The notes beneath the pieces were generated by a model that had not been told where the DNA came from, ran no database searches, and worked only from the letters and a program-made list of their open reading frames with translations. Shown piece by piece: positions 1 through 7,685 of a DNA stretch of 9,099 nt (position 1 is the first letter of the stretch; each line of letters starts with the position of its first letter). The position numbers and the translations under genes are program-made. The stretch comes from Alcaligenaceae bacterium (lineage in GTDB: Bacteria > Pseudomonadota > Gammaproteobacteria > Burkholderiales > Burkholderiaceae). The DNA lies in NCBI GenBank assembly GCA_947372575.1, contig CANBUF010000053.1:1-9099 (forward strand), written 5' to 3'.

Positions 1-2
1 CT

Positions 3-818
3 CCACCGCCGCCAGCACCGACACCTCCTGTTGCTGCAGACATGCCCAAAGCTGAGGTTGACCCTGAAATTGCGCTTGAACAAGAGCGTAAAAAGCGGCT
101 TGAAAAAGAGCGTATTGATAAAGAACTGGCTGAAAAGAAGGCAGTAGAAGACGCACGCAAGGAAAAAGAGCGCATTAAGCGTGAGCGTGATGCGGCAGAG
201 AAAAAAGAGCAAGACCGCCTTGACCAAGTACGCAAGGAAACTGAGCGCGTCGAAAAAGAAAAGAAACTTAAAGAAGAAGCCGTGAAAAAAGCGGCTGCTG
301 AGAAGAAAGAAAAGGAAGAAAAAGAGAAGAAAGAAAAAGAAGAAGCCGTCAAGAAAGAGAAAGAAGAAGCAGCTAAAAAAGCCGCTGACGAAAAGAAAGC
401 CAAGGAAGCAAAAGAAGCTGCTGCAAAAAAAGCAGCAGCTGATCAGGCATTTAAAGATGCCATGCGCGGAGACGTCCTAGGTGTTGCGGGTATTCCTGGC
501 GGCACAGCGGACCGGAACCAAGCGGGCGGCGGTGGACGCGACACAGGTTATGCCGGAAAAGTACGTTCCTGCATCCAGCCGCAGGTTTCATTCCCCACAC
601 CGGCTCGTAACGGATCCGCGAACCCTACCGTGGTCTATGTAGTACGGTTAAAATCCGATGGGACGGTATCAGGGTTAAGCTTGAAGCGGTCCTCGGGTAA
701 TGCAAATTTTGACCGGGCTGTCGAAACAGGGATCAGTCGTTGCAATCCCTTCCCCAAACCGAGTGCCGGCGGCTACCCTGCCGATGGCATTGAAGTGAAC
801 TATCAGATGTACGATTGA
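3..818 (+). CDS. tolA: TolA, C-terminal part (5' end outside window)
   Basis: TolA is the inner-membrane-anchored, periplasm-spanning protein of the Tol-Pal system. It couples TolQ/TolR proton-motive energy to TolB/Pal at the outer membrane. The frame is open from the left edge, so the N-terminal membrane anchor is missing. What remains begins with a proline-rich stretch (positions 3-29). Next comes a long Lys/Glu/Ala-rich helical region (about 42-460) typical of TolA domain II, then a glycine-rich hinge (about 490-545). The last part is a compact C-terminal domain of TonB/TolA type (about 546-815) with the features VVYVVRLKSDGTV and NFDRAVE. Two cysteines (codons at 570-572 and 741-743) sit where TolA domain III usually has its disulfide. 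The stop lies 16 nt before tolB, so the two are almost certainly cotranscribed. The ATG at 42 is an internal methionine, not the start. Identification rests on domain order plus the neighbouring tolB-pal-cpoB. Confidence 0.95.
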   Translation, partial: PPPPAPTPPVAADMPKAEVDPEIALEQERKKRLEKERIDKELAEKKAVEDARKEKERIKRERDAAEKKEQDRLDQVRKETERVEKEKKLKEEAVKKAAAEKKEKEEKEKKEKEEAVKKEKEEAAKKAADEKKAKEAKEAAAKKAAADQAFKDAMRGDVLGVAGIPGGTADRNQAGGGGRDTGYAGKVRSCIQPQVSFPTPARNGSANPTVVYVVRLKSDGTVSGLSLKRSSGNANFDRAVETGISRCNPFPKPSAGGYPADGIEVNYQMYD

Positions 819-834
819 CAGGAGATCACCCCGC

Positions 835-2166
835 ATGAAATTTACCCAACCCTTTAATCGCATGATACGAACACTATTCGCAACGAAAGTGGTGAATTTC
901 TGCGTAATGGCCGCGCTACTGCTTGTCAGTAGCCTGGTCATTGCTCCCTCCTCATACGCCCAGTTGCGTGTAGATATTTCAGGTATCAGCGCCCAGCAAT
1001 ATCCCGTCGCAATCGCTGATTTCAGCGGCGAACCTGCAGGCAAACAAATCGCCGAAATCATCCGTGCCGATCTGACCCGCTCTGGCCAGTTTCGGCTAAT
1101 TAGCGCGACGGGTGCTGCACTCACCGTTGACACACCCATTGCGTTTGATGAATGGCGCAGCAAAGGTGCTGACTTTATTGCCTATGGCACGGTCACTCGC
1201 GGGCCGGATGGCCGCTTTGAGGTCAAATACCGTCTGGGCGATACGGTCAAAAAAGCGCAGCTTGATGGCGTTGCTTTTTCGGGTAACGAAAAAGAGTTGC
1301 GCCGGATTGCGCACCAGATTGCCGACCGGATTTACGAAAAGATCACCGGCATCAAAGGTGTATTTGCGACAAGAATTGCTTACGTTCTCAAGCAAGGTCA
1401 GACCTATGAACTGCAAATTGCAGACGCAGACGGTCAAAATCCCCAGGTAGCACTGCGCTCACGTGAGCCAATCATCTCCCCTGCCTGGTCCCCAGATGGC
1501 TCACGCCTGGCCTATGTGAGCTTTGAGTCCGGCAAGCCTGTCGTATACGTGCATCACCTCGCAACCAGCAAACGCTCACCCGTTGCGAATTACAAAGGTA
1601 ACAACTCAGCACCTGCGTGGTCTCCTGACGGAAACACCCTTGCTGTCGTGCTCACACGTGACGGCTTATCCCAGATTTATGTCGTCAATGCGACAGATGG
1701 CAGTGGATTACGTCGGATCACACGCTCACCACTCATTGATACTGAGCCAACATTCAGTCCAGATGGCCGCTCGATTTACTTCACCAGCGACCGTAGTGGC
1801 AGCCCTCAGGTTTACCAGGTTGGACTCGACGGTGGTGAGCCTAGACGGGTCACTTTCAACGGCGGTTACAATATCTCACCAAGAATTTCTCCGGATGGTA
1901 AAACTTTGCTTACTGTTACGCGTCGGGACGGAGCTTACCGTGTCGCTTCGCTGAACTTGTCAAATGGCTCTGAAACCCTTCTGACAGAGGGGCGTGACGA
2001 CCAATCGCCAAGTTTTGCGCCTAACGGAATGCAGGTGCTGTATGCCGCTGTTCAGGGGGGTCGAAGTGTGTTGGCAGGGGTGTCCAGTGATGGGCGCGTG
2101 CGCCAAACACTTTCGGTCCTGAACGGTGAAATACGCGAGCCCACCTGGGGCCCGTTTTCTCAATAA
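835..2166 (+). CDS. tolB: TolB, periplasmic beta-propeller protein of Tol-Pal
   Basis: TolB is a soluble periplasmic protein that binds Pal and is released or recaptured through TolA, which helps outer-membrane constriction. The 443-residue product starts with a Sec signal peptide: basic N-terminus, hydrophobic core about residues 20-36, probable cleavage after SSYA near residue 42. An N-terminal alpha/beta domain follows (about 44-175). The C-terminal six-bladed propeller carries repeated SPDG-type motifs at about residues 219, 263, 308 and 352, a degenerate APNG at 395, and a closing EPTWGPF at the C-terminus. This is the normal TolB arrangement and close to the usual length of about 430. 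The start at 835 is supported by a CAGGAG ribosome-binding site at 819-824. An in-frame ATG at 862 would give a more typical signal-peptide length but has no good Shine-Dalgarno. Pal follows after 30 nt. Confidence 0.97.
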   Translation: MKFTQPFNRMIRTLFATKVVNFCVMAALLLVSSLVIAPSSYAQLRVDISGISAQQYPVAIADFSGEPAGKQIAEIIRADLTRSGQFRLISATGAALTVDTPIAFDEWRSKGADFIAYGTVTRGPDGRFEVKYRLGDTVKKAQLDGVAFSGNEKELRRIAHQIADRIYEKITGIKGVFATRIAYVLKQGQTYELQIADADGQNPQVALRSREPIISPAWSPDGSRLAYVSFESGKPVVYVHHLATSKRSPVANYKGNNSAPAWSPDGNTLAVVLTRDGLSQIYVVNATDGSGLRRITRSPLIDTEPTFSPDGRSIYFTSDRSGSPQVYQVGLDGGEPRRVTFNGGYNISPRISPDGKTLLTVTRRDGAYRVASLNLSNGSETLLTEGRDDQSPSFAPNGMQVLYAAVQGGRSVLAGVSSDGRVRQTLSVLNGEIREPTWGPFSQ

Positions 2167-2196
2167 TTATTTGAATCTCCCCACAAAGGAAATATC

Positions 2197-2685
2197 ATGT
2201 CATCGCGCATAGTAAAAGCACTCTCAATCGCTGCCCTCGCTGCAAGCTTGGCTGCATGTAGTTCCGTAAATCTTGACGACAAAGCTGGTGCAAATGGCGC
2301 CGGTGCTGACGGTTCAGGCATTATGGATCCATTCAATCCAAACAGCATTCTAGCCAAACAGCGTTCAGTCTATTTTGACTACAACAGCTACACCGTTAGC
2401 GATCAATACCGTGGCATCGTGGAAACACATGGCAAGTATCTCGTAAGTGCCCCTCAGCAGCGTGTTGTGATTGAAGGCAACACTGATGCACGTGGCGGTT
2501 CAGAGTACAACCTGGCTCTCGGCCAGCGTCGTGCAGAAGCTGTTCGCCGCATGCTGACACTGATTGGCGTGTCCGACACCCAAGTTGAAACCATCAGCTT
2601 TGGTAAAGAAAAGCCCAAAGCTTTGGGTGATACAGAAGCCGACTACGCTGAAAACCGCCGTGCGGATTTCGACTATAAGCGTTAA
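2197..2685 (+). CDS. pal: Pal, peptidoglycan-associated outer-membrane lipoprotein
   Basis: Pal anchors the outer membrane to peptidoglycan and is the partner of TolB and TolA. The 162-residue precursor has a lipoprotein signal peptide with the lipobox LAAC ending at Cys21, the predicted lipidated residue. Ser22-Ser23 rather than Asp at +2 fits outer-membrane sorting. A short Gly/Asp/Asn-rich tether (about 24-50) leads to an OmpA-like peptidoglycan-binding domain (about 55-162). That domain contains VYFDYNSYTV and the signature GNTDARGGSEYNLALGQRRA; Asp97 and Arg112 occupy the positions that bind the diaminopimelate group in characterised Pal/OmpA domains. The residue before Thr-Asp is Asn, where the E. 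coli motif has His. An AAAGGA ribosome-binding site at 2185-2190 supports the start. A strong hairpin lies just downstream, before cpoB. Confidence 0.98.
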   Translation: MSSRIVKALSIAALAASLAACSSVNLDDKAGANGAGADGSGIMDPFNPNSILAKQRSVYFDYNSYTVSDQYRGIVETHGKYLVSAPQQRVVIEGNTDARGGSEYNLALGQRRAEAVRRMLTLIGVSDTQVETISFGKEKPKALGDTEADYAENRRADFDYKR

Positions 2686-2712
2686 GCTTGTCGCATTAGC
2701 CTGATCTGCGTA

Positions 2713-2732
2713 GGGCGGCTAATTGGCCGCCC
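2713..2732 (+). other. GC-rich hairpin between pal and cpoB
   Basis: GGGCGGC (2713-2719) pairs perfectly with GCCGCCC (2726-2732) around a six-base loop. It is followed by only a modest T-rich run (TTCTGCTTTA), so it is not a clean intrinsic terminator. It sits in the 70-nt gap between pal and cpoB. It could be a weak attenuator or a 3'-end stabiliser that lowers cpoB relative to pal; that function is inference. Confidence 0.6.
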
Positions 2733-2755
2733 TTCTGCTTTAAATAGGACTTTAT

Positions 2756-3457
2756 ATGCCAGCACTTTCAATTACCCTTCGCAAGAATTGCCTACGCACA
2801 TTGCTTGCCGCTATGACACTCACTACGACAATGCTGATCAGTCAATCTGCCTCAGCGTTTGCGGACGACGATGCCCGTAAAGCAATTGTTGATTTGCGGC
2901 AGCAGATCAAAACGCTCCAGGAAGCCAACCAGCGCGCAAGGATCCAGCTTTCGGACCAGATCGAAGCGCTTGAGCAAGAGGTCGTTCGCTTGCGTGGCGA
3001 TATGGAGCAGATCGGTCGCCCAGGTGGCTCAAATGCTGGCGCAGCAGCTGGTGGACGTGCGCCAGATGCCAAGTCAGAAGATCCGAGAGAACAGGCTGCT
3101 TTTGATCAGTCAATGGAGTCTTTCCGCAAAGGCCAGTACAAAGAGACGGTTGATACGCTCATGGCCTTTATGACGCTCTACCCAGACAGCAAGCTTGCAC
3201 CCACAGCATTGTTCTACCTCGGTAGCAGCCGCTATGCCCAAAAAGATTACAAAGGTGCAATGACACAATTGCAAGGCATGGTTCAGAAATATCCGGACCA
3301 GGCCCGTGCACCTGATGCGCTGCTTGTTATTGCGGGCTGCCAGGTCGAATTGAACAATCGTCCGGGTGCCAAAGCGACTCTGCAACGTATTGTCAAGGAC
3401 TACAAAGGCACTCCTGCTGCTGAAACAGCGGCTAAACGATTGCAACTCTTGCAGTAA
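2756..3457 (+). CDS. cpoB: CpoB (YbgF), Tol-Pal-associated periplasmic TPR coordinator
   Basis: In E. coli CpoB coordinates outer-membrane constriction with septal peptidoglycan synthesis, interacting with TolA and the PBP1B-LpoB machinery. The 233-residue protein has a signal peptide (basic start, hydrophobic stretch about 13-30, probable cleavage near SASA-FA at 34-36). A coiled coil follows (about 37-86, heptad-like DLRQQIKTLQEANQ and SDQIEALEQEVVRLRG) and would mediate trimerisation. After a Gly/Ala-rich linker (about 88-110) come TPR-like repeats (about 113-230) with the expected features QAAFDQSMESFRKGQYKE, LAPTALFYLGSSRYAQKDY and APDALLVIAGCQVELN. A TAGGA sequence at 2745-2749 supports the start. 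It is the last gene of the tol cluster here and is followed by a strong terminator. In many betaproteobacteria I would expect queE and queC next; they are absent from this window. Confidence 0.95.
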   Translation: MPALSITLRKNCLRTLLAAMTLTTTMLISQSASAFADDDARKAIVDLRQQIKTLQEANQRARIQLSDQIEALEQEVVRLRGDMEQIGRPGGSNAGAAAGGRAPDAKSEDPREQAAFDQSMESFRKGQYKETVDTLMAFMTLYPDSKLAPTALFYLGSSRYAQKDYKGAMTQLQGMVQKYPDQARAPDALLVIAGCQVELNNRPGAKATLQRIVKDYKGTPAAETAAKRLQLLQ

Positions 3458-3474
3458 GCGTATTTTGTAGCTTG

Positions 3475-3495
3475 AACGTTTGTGTAAACGTTTGT
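3475..3495 (+). repeat. Two direct copies of AACGTTTGT, 12-base period
   Basis: AACGTTTGT occurs at 3475-3483 and again at 3487-3495. Each copy contains the palindrome AACGTT. The pair lies in the cpoB 3' non-coding region, about 30 bases before the terminator. No function can be assigned; two copies this short may be chance. Confidence 0.5.
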
Positions 3496-3524
3496 CGGAA
3501 CGCTGACGCTACCGCTCAGAAAGC

Positions 3525-3561
3525 AAAAAAGTCCGTATATTTATGATGTACGGACTTTTTT
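3525..3561. terminator. Bidirectional rho-independent terminator (cpoB / EamA gene)
   Basis: AAAAAAGTCCGTA (3525-3537) is perfectly complementary to TACGGACTTTTTT (3549-3561), a 13-bp stem that can extend inward by about three more pairs. The A6 and T6 flanks give a U-tract to transcripts from either strand. It therefore ends the tol cluster on the plus strand and the converging transporter gene on the minus strand, whose stop is about 110 nt away. The rest of the 3458-3669 gap shows no gene. Confidence 0.92.
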
Positions 3562-3669
3562 GTAACCATCTTGCGCATACTTACTGAATCGATGGAACAT
3601 CTGATTGAATTTCTAAATCACGCGACCTAGTTCCTATGTCACGCAACCAAAAATTCTCCCCATCGATCA

Positions 3670-4581
3670 TCAACCTCGCGCCAGAAGCAAAATCCCAACT
3701 CCCAACACGATCATTACCGTACCAATCATCTCTTGGCGGGTGCCTTTCGTCAAAAATATTCTCCATGACAAAAGTTGTGCAAACAGTACCTCAACCAAAC
3801 CAAGCGTACGAACATTAGCGGCCGCAGTGAGAGCAAAGCCGAGGAACCAACCTTCTGATGCCGAGGCGCCTAACAATCCTCCCCAAATCGAGATACGCCA
3901 GGCGCGCAGACATCGCAACATGGCTTCGCGTTGAAACACCATCATCCAGGCGGCTAGCAGGACCGTCTGCAACCCAAGACCACACGCAAGCGTCCAGGAG
4001 GAATGTGCAAAGAAATGTCCATCACCCAAGGCAAGAATTGCACCCCGAAAGGTCACTGCAGCGATCGCAAAGCTTGCGCCAGCCAACACCCCCAGTGCTA
4101 CCGGCTGCCAGGTCGACCCAGCGGCATGGGGCGTCGCGCTTGGCTTACGTGCCATGATCGTGACGCCAACTGTCGCGACCAGAATCGCAAACATCGCAAG
4201 CCACGACACCTGATCACCTAGGACGACCAGACCAAATACGGCGACTTGCACAGGCTCAGTCTTGGTCCAGGCAGTAACCACAACAAAAGCACGCTGTCGC
4301 ATTGCGGCCAGCATCAATGCGGTTGCTGCGATCTGTGACAAAGCACCTGCTACCGTAAACCAGAAAAAAGTCGCGTTCATATGCGGCATACCAGAGCCAG
4401 TGGCCAGCAATGCAAGCCCTGCAAACAATACGGCGAACGGAAAACCGTACAGGAAGCGAACCTGCGTGGCGCCCAGGGTGCCCAGTTTTTCGGTCAGGCT
4501 GCGCTGAATCGCATTACGACCTGCTTGCGCGGCCGCAGCAAATATTGCGGCAGGAATCCAGAGCCAGGTCCAGTCAGTCAC
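3670..4581 (-). CDS. EamA/DMT-superfamily transporter, ten predicted membrane helices
   Basis: This 303-residue, strongly hydrophobic protein has two homologous halves of about five helices each, the usual EamA (RhaT/DMT) plan and length. The first half ends with the recognisable segment TKTEPVQVAVFGLVVLGD (about residues 106-123). The second ends with VEVLFAQLLSWRIFLTKGTR followed by a final hydrophobic helix (about 284-300). DMT proteins export or import small metabolites; nothing here identifies the substrate. I chose a GTG start at 4581 because GAGGAG lies six bases upstream (4588-4593) and the membrane domain begins right after it. In-frame ATGs at 4605 and 4671 would add a polar tail unlike the family and have poorer ribosome-binding sites; the 4671 start would fall inside the groL terminator. 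The gene lies downstream of groL on the same strand but beyond that terminator, so it probably has its own promoter. Confidence 0.88.
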   Translation of the reverse strand: MTDWTWLWIPAAIFAAAAQAGRNAIQRSLTEKLGTLGATQVRFLYGFPFAVLFAGLALLATGSGMPHMNATFFWFTVAGALSQIAATALMLAAMRQRAFVVVTAWTKTEPVQVAVFGLVVLGDQVSWLAMFAILVATVGVTIMARKPSATPHAAGSTWQPVALGVLAGASFAIAAVTFRGAILALGDGHFFAHSSWTLACGLGLQTVLLAAWMMVFQREAMLRCLRAWRISIWGGLLGASASEGWFLGFALTAAANVRTLGLVEVLFAQLLSWRIFLTKGTRQEMIGTVMIVLGVGILLLARG

Positions 4582-4587
4582 TGCATT

Positions 4588-4593
4588 CTCCTC
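4588..4593 (-). promoter_or_regulatory. Ribosome-binding site GAGGAG deciding a GTG start
   Basis: CTCCTC on the plus strand reads GAGGAG on the minus strand. It is six bases before the GTG at 4581-4579. No other candidate start of the transporter gene has a comparable Shine-Dalgarno, so this site fixes the start choice. Confidence 0.8.
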
Positions 4594-4615
4594 ATTTCTG
4601 CTCATTTTTATCCGC

Positions 4616-4644
4616 AGCATACCCTCGCGCGAGCTAATCGTCAG
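4616..4644 (-). promoter_or_regulatory. Candidate promoter for the EamA transporter gene
   Basis: On the minus strand CTGACG (4639-4644) and TATGCT (4616-4621) are separated by 17 bases. Each matches the sigma-70 consensus at four of six positions. Transcription would start near 4609, giving a leader of about 28 nt. The perfect 10-base palindrome CTCGCGCGAG (4624-4633) lies inside the spacer and could be an operator. The weak matches make this tentative. Confidence 0.3.
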
Positions 4645-4657
4645 CTTCGTTGAACAT

Positions 4658-4694
4658 AAAAAAAGCCTCAAAACTATAAAGTCTTGAGGCTTTT
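4658..4694 (-). terminator. Rho-independent terminator of groS-groL
   Basis: AAAAGCCTCAA (4661-4671) pairs perfectly with TTGAGGCTTTT (4684-4694), with a further two pairs inside after one mismatch. On the minus strand the stem is followed by seven U (4664-4658). It lies about 50 bases after the groL stop and separates groL from the transporter gene. The opposite face also has a T-run, so some plus-strand activity is possible. Confidence 0.92.
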
Positions 4695-4709
4695 CTTCGT
4701 AAGGGTTGT

Positions 4710-4725
4710 CAGAGCCGAAGCTCTG
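4710..4725 (-). other. UUCG-capped hairpin in the groL 3' UTR
   Basis: Read on the groL-coding strand the sequence is CAGAGC-TTCG-GCTCTG, a six-base-pair stem closed by C and G around UUCG, the classic extra-stable tetraloop. It falls between the groL stop (4744) and the terminator. It lacks a U-tract and is more likely an mRNA-stabilising or processing element than a terminator; that role is inferred. Confidence 0.65.
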
Positions 4726-4743
4726 GCGATGTGTTGCAGGAGC

Positions 4744-6399
<1,656 letters not shown>

Positions 6400-6425
6400 T
6401 TATATTCCTTCTGGTAATCAGTGAA

Positions 6426-6713
6426 TTAAAGGATAACGGCGAGGATTTCTTCCTCGCGGATGACGAGAACTTCGTCACCGTCAACTTTGACTGTCTGGCC
6501 GGCATATTTGCCGAACAGGATTTTGTCGCCAATTTTGACATCCATAGGCAGAACTTTGCCGTCTTCAGTTTGTTTGCCGGGACCAACAGCTAGCACTTCA
6601 CCTTGATCGGGCTTTTCAGCGGCGCTTTCAGGGATGACGATGCCCGAGGCAGTTGTGCGCTCGTTGTCCAGGCGTTTGACGATCACGCGATCATGCAGGG
6701 GACGCAGGGCCAT
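6426..6713 (-). CDS. groS: GroES, 10-kDa co-chaperonin
   Basis: GroES is the heptameric lid that caps GroEL during the folding cycle. The 95-residue sequence has normal length. The order is [14 protein letters not shown] at the N-terminus, the mobile loop about residues 17-34 with [12 protein letters not shown] that docks onto GroEL, the [10 protein letters not shown] core, [18 protein letters not shown], and the closing [15 protein letters not shown]. The ATG at 6713 is preceded by CAGGAG (6720-6725), giving a good start. It is the first gene of the groS-groL operon. The leader from the inferred transcription start is roughly 85 nt long and contains most of the CIRCE inverted repeat, which HrcA is expected to bind. 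Confidence 0.99.
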   Translation of the reverse strand: MALRPLHDRVIVKRLDNERTTASGIVIPESAAEKPDQGEVLAVGPGKQTEDGKVLPMDVKIGDKILFGKYAGQTVKVDGDEVLVIREEEILAVIL

Positions 6714-6780
6714 GTAGAACTCCTGTTACAAATAAATATGGGTTTAAGAAAACTCAGCCTTGAGTGCATCTTATGAATTG

Positions 6781-6807
6781 TTAGCACTCATAGCCGTCGA
6801 GTGCTAA
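6781..6807. promoter_or_regulatory. CIRCE operator (HrcA-binding inverted repeat)
   Basis: TTAGCACTC (6781-6789), nine spacer bases (6790-6798) and GAGTGCTAA (6799-6807) form an exact match to the CIRCE consensus. CIRCE is the operator of the heat-shock repressor HrcA and is characteristic of groESL and dnaK operons. It abuts the minus-strand -10 box and lies 67 bases upstream of the groS start, so bound HrcA would block transcription. It also lies in the divergent gap to the plus-strand GDCCVxC gene. Confidence 0.97.
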
Positions 6808-6835
6808 TTATAGGGGTAGTTTGTGACATTTCAAG
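6807..6835 (-). promoter_or_regulatory. groS-groL promoter, overlapping sigma-70 and sigma-32-like elements
   Basis: On the minus strand, TTGAAA (6829-6834, five of six matches to the -35 consensus) and a perfect TATAAT (6807-6812) are 16 bases apart, a good housekeeping promoter. The same DNA also reads CTTGAAA, then 12 bases, then CCCCTATAA. This resembles the heat-shock sigma-32 consensus (CTTGAAA, 11-15 bases, CCCCATNT). Transcription would begin near 6800, within CIRCE. Basal expression with HrcA repression plus RpoH activation is therefore inferred. Confidence 0.82.
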
Positions 6836-6867
6836 TGGGGGGGTACGGAAATTGTCACGGGTGGTTG

Positions 6868-7092
6868 ATGTCGAACGCCAGCGAATATGGAAATCAAGAG
6901 CTCGGCGTATTAGTTGGAATGTTGGTCATCACTCGTATATGTTGGGAGCCAACAGATAGTTGCAAGTTCATTTATGAGTGTGAACATTGCCACGTAATAC
7001 TTAAATCTATACCTGGGGATTGTTGCGTCTTTTGCAGTTATGGAGATGTTCCCTGTACGCCAATACAGAAAAAAAAGAGCTGTTGCGGATAA
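6868..7092 (+). CDS. Small cysteine-rich GDCCVxC-motif protein, N-terminus possibly frameshifted
   Basis: The C-terminal half carries the hallmark GDCCVFC (7015-7035), set in PTDSCKFIYECEHC ... GDCCVFCSYGDVPCTPIQ and ending SCCG. I recognise this as the family named for its GDCCVxC motif, small proteins of about 70 residues (some are selenoproteins) of unknown role, probably metal- or thiol-related. All cysteines here use TGT/TGC; there is no in-frame TGA before the stop. Family members normally have a CPxCGH motif about 12 residues before PTD; this frame lacks it. A neighbouring frame reads GHHSY at 6924-6938, and removing one G from the GGG at 6944-6946 would join it to EPTD at the correct spacing, so an indel is likely. 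The start is uncertain: ATG 6868 gives 74 aa, ATG 6919 gives 57 aa, and GTG 6823 would overlap the groS -35 box. No convincing promoter is visible. It may be a decaying gene. Confidence 0.6.
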   Translation: MSNASEYGNQELGVLVGMLVITRICWEPTDSCKFIYECEHCHVILKSIPGDCCVFCSYGDVPCTPIQKKKSCCG

Positions 7093-7151
7093 TTAGCAAA
7101 TTTACGAGAGCGTTAAGGATTAACATTCAGTAATTCTCTTAGGAGCTTTAA

Positions 7152-7550
7152 ATGCTTTTAGTGACCTCAATCATTGCCTCTGTGTTAGCGATCCTCTTTA
7201 TCAAGCTCTCTTTTGCCGTCATTGGTCTTCGAACAAAGAACAAAGTTGGCTTAGGCAGCGGCGGTCGTGAAGACCTAGAGAGAGCTATTCGGGCCCACGG
7301 CAACCTTGCTGAGTATGCGCCATTCGGGATCATCTTGATTGCTTGCCTGGAATTAAATGGCGCTCCCTGGTGGCTCGTTGCTATTCCAGGCATCACACTC
7401 ATTACTGGGCGCTTATTACATGCAAAGGGCATGACTGTACCGCCACCAGATTTCAGTAAGCGTGTTCTTGGGATGAAGTTTACTTTTGGAACGCTGGCCC
7501 TTTTGATAGCTTTGAATTTGGCATGGTCGCTTTACAGGTTCACCTTATAG
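7152..7550 (+). CDS. MAPEG-family inner-membrane protein (YecN-like)
   Basis: This 132-residue, four-helix membrane protein has the size and layout of bacterial MAPEG proteins (membrane-associated proteins in eicosanoid and glutathione metabolism). Helix 1 is about residues 3-24. The key motif RAIRAHGNLAEY follows, with Arg46, His49, Asn51 and Glu54 as the conserved MAPEG positions. Helix 2 is about 56-68, helix 3 about 71-90 ending in GRLLHAKGM, and helix 4 about 108-128. It is close in pattern to E. coli YecN, whose reaction is unknown; some MAPEG members are glutathione transferases or peroxidases, but that activity cannot be claimed here. AGGAG at 7141-7145, six bases before the ATG, is an excellent ribosome-binding site. 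It is 59 nt downstream of the GDCCVxC gene on the same strand, so cotranscription is possible but unsupported by any clear element. Confidence 0.9.
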   Translation: MLLVTSIIASVLAILFIKLSFAVIGLRTKNKVGLGSGGREDLERAIRAHGNLAEYAPFGIILIACLELNGAPWWLVAIPGITLITGRLLHAKGMTVPPPDFSKRVLGMKFTFGTLALLIALNLAWSLYRFTL

Positions 7551-7685
7551 AGTGGGGGATCCGCGATACTGGTAAATAAACCACCATTCGACGATAGACA
7601 TGGCTTAAGATCTACCGCTCAGGATTTACATCGACACGCCTGAAGTAAAAAAAAACGTAATTCAACTAATTTAATTGGGTAACTG

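Noticed and set aside
675..1163. Minus-strand open frame opposite the tolA end and tolB start
   Set aside because: It is antisense to two well-supported genes and its translation resembles no family; treated as a shadow.
3581..3766. Minus-strand open frame of 61 codons overlapping the end of the EamA gene
   Set aside because: It overlaps the transporter in another frame on the same strand, has no ribosome-binding site that I can see and no recognisable motif; the EamA frame there encodes a clear final membrane helix.
3858..4653. Several plus-strand open frames antisense to the transporter gene
   Set aside because: Arg/Pro/His-rich translations without motifs, caused by the complement of hydrophobic codons.
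6823..6867. GTG at 6823 as the start of the GDCCVxC gene
   Set aside because: It would place the coding start inside the groS -35 region and give an N-terminus longer than the family; AGGGG upstream is part of the minus-strand sigma-32-like -10 element. Not excluded, but less likely.
7015..7092. Selenocysteine use in the GDCCVxC protein
   Set aside because: Some relatives are selenoproteins, but here all motif cysteines are TGT or TGC and no in-frame TGA precedes the stop codon, so no recoding is needed.
7148..7432. Minus-strand open frame opposite the MAPEG gene
   Set aside because: No motif, and the plus-strand frame has both a good ribosome-binding site and the MAPEG signature.
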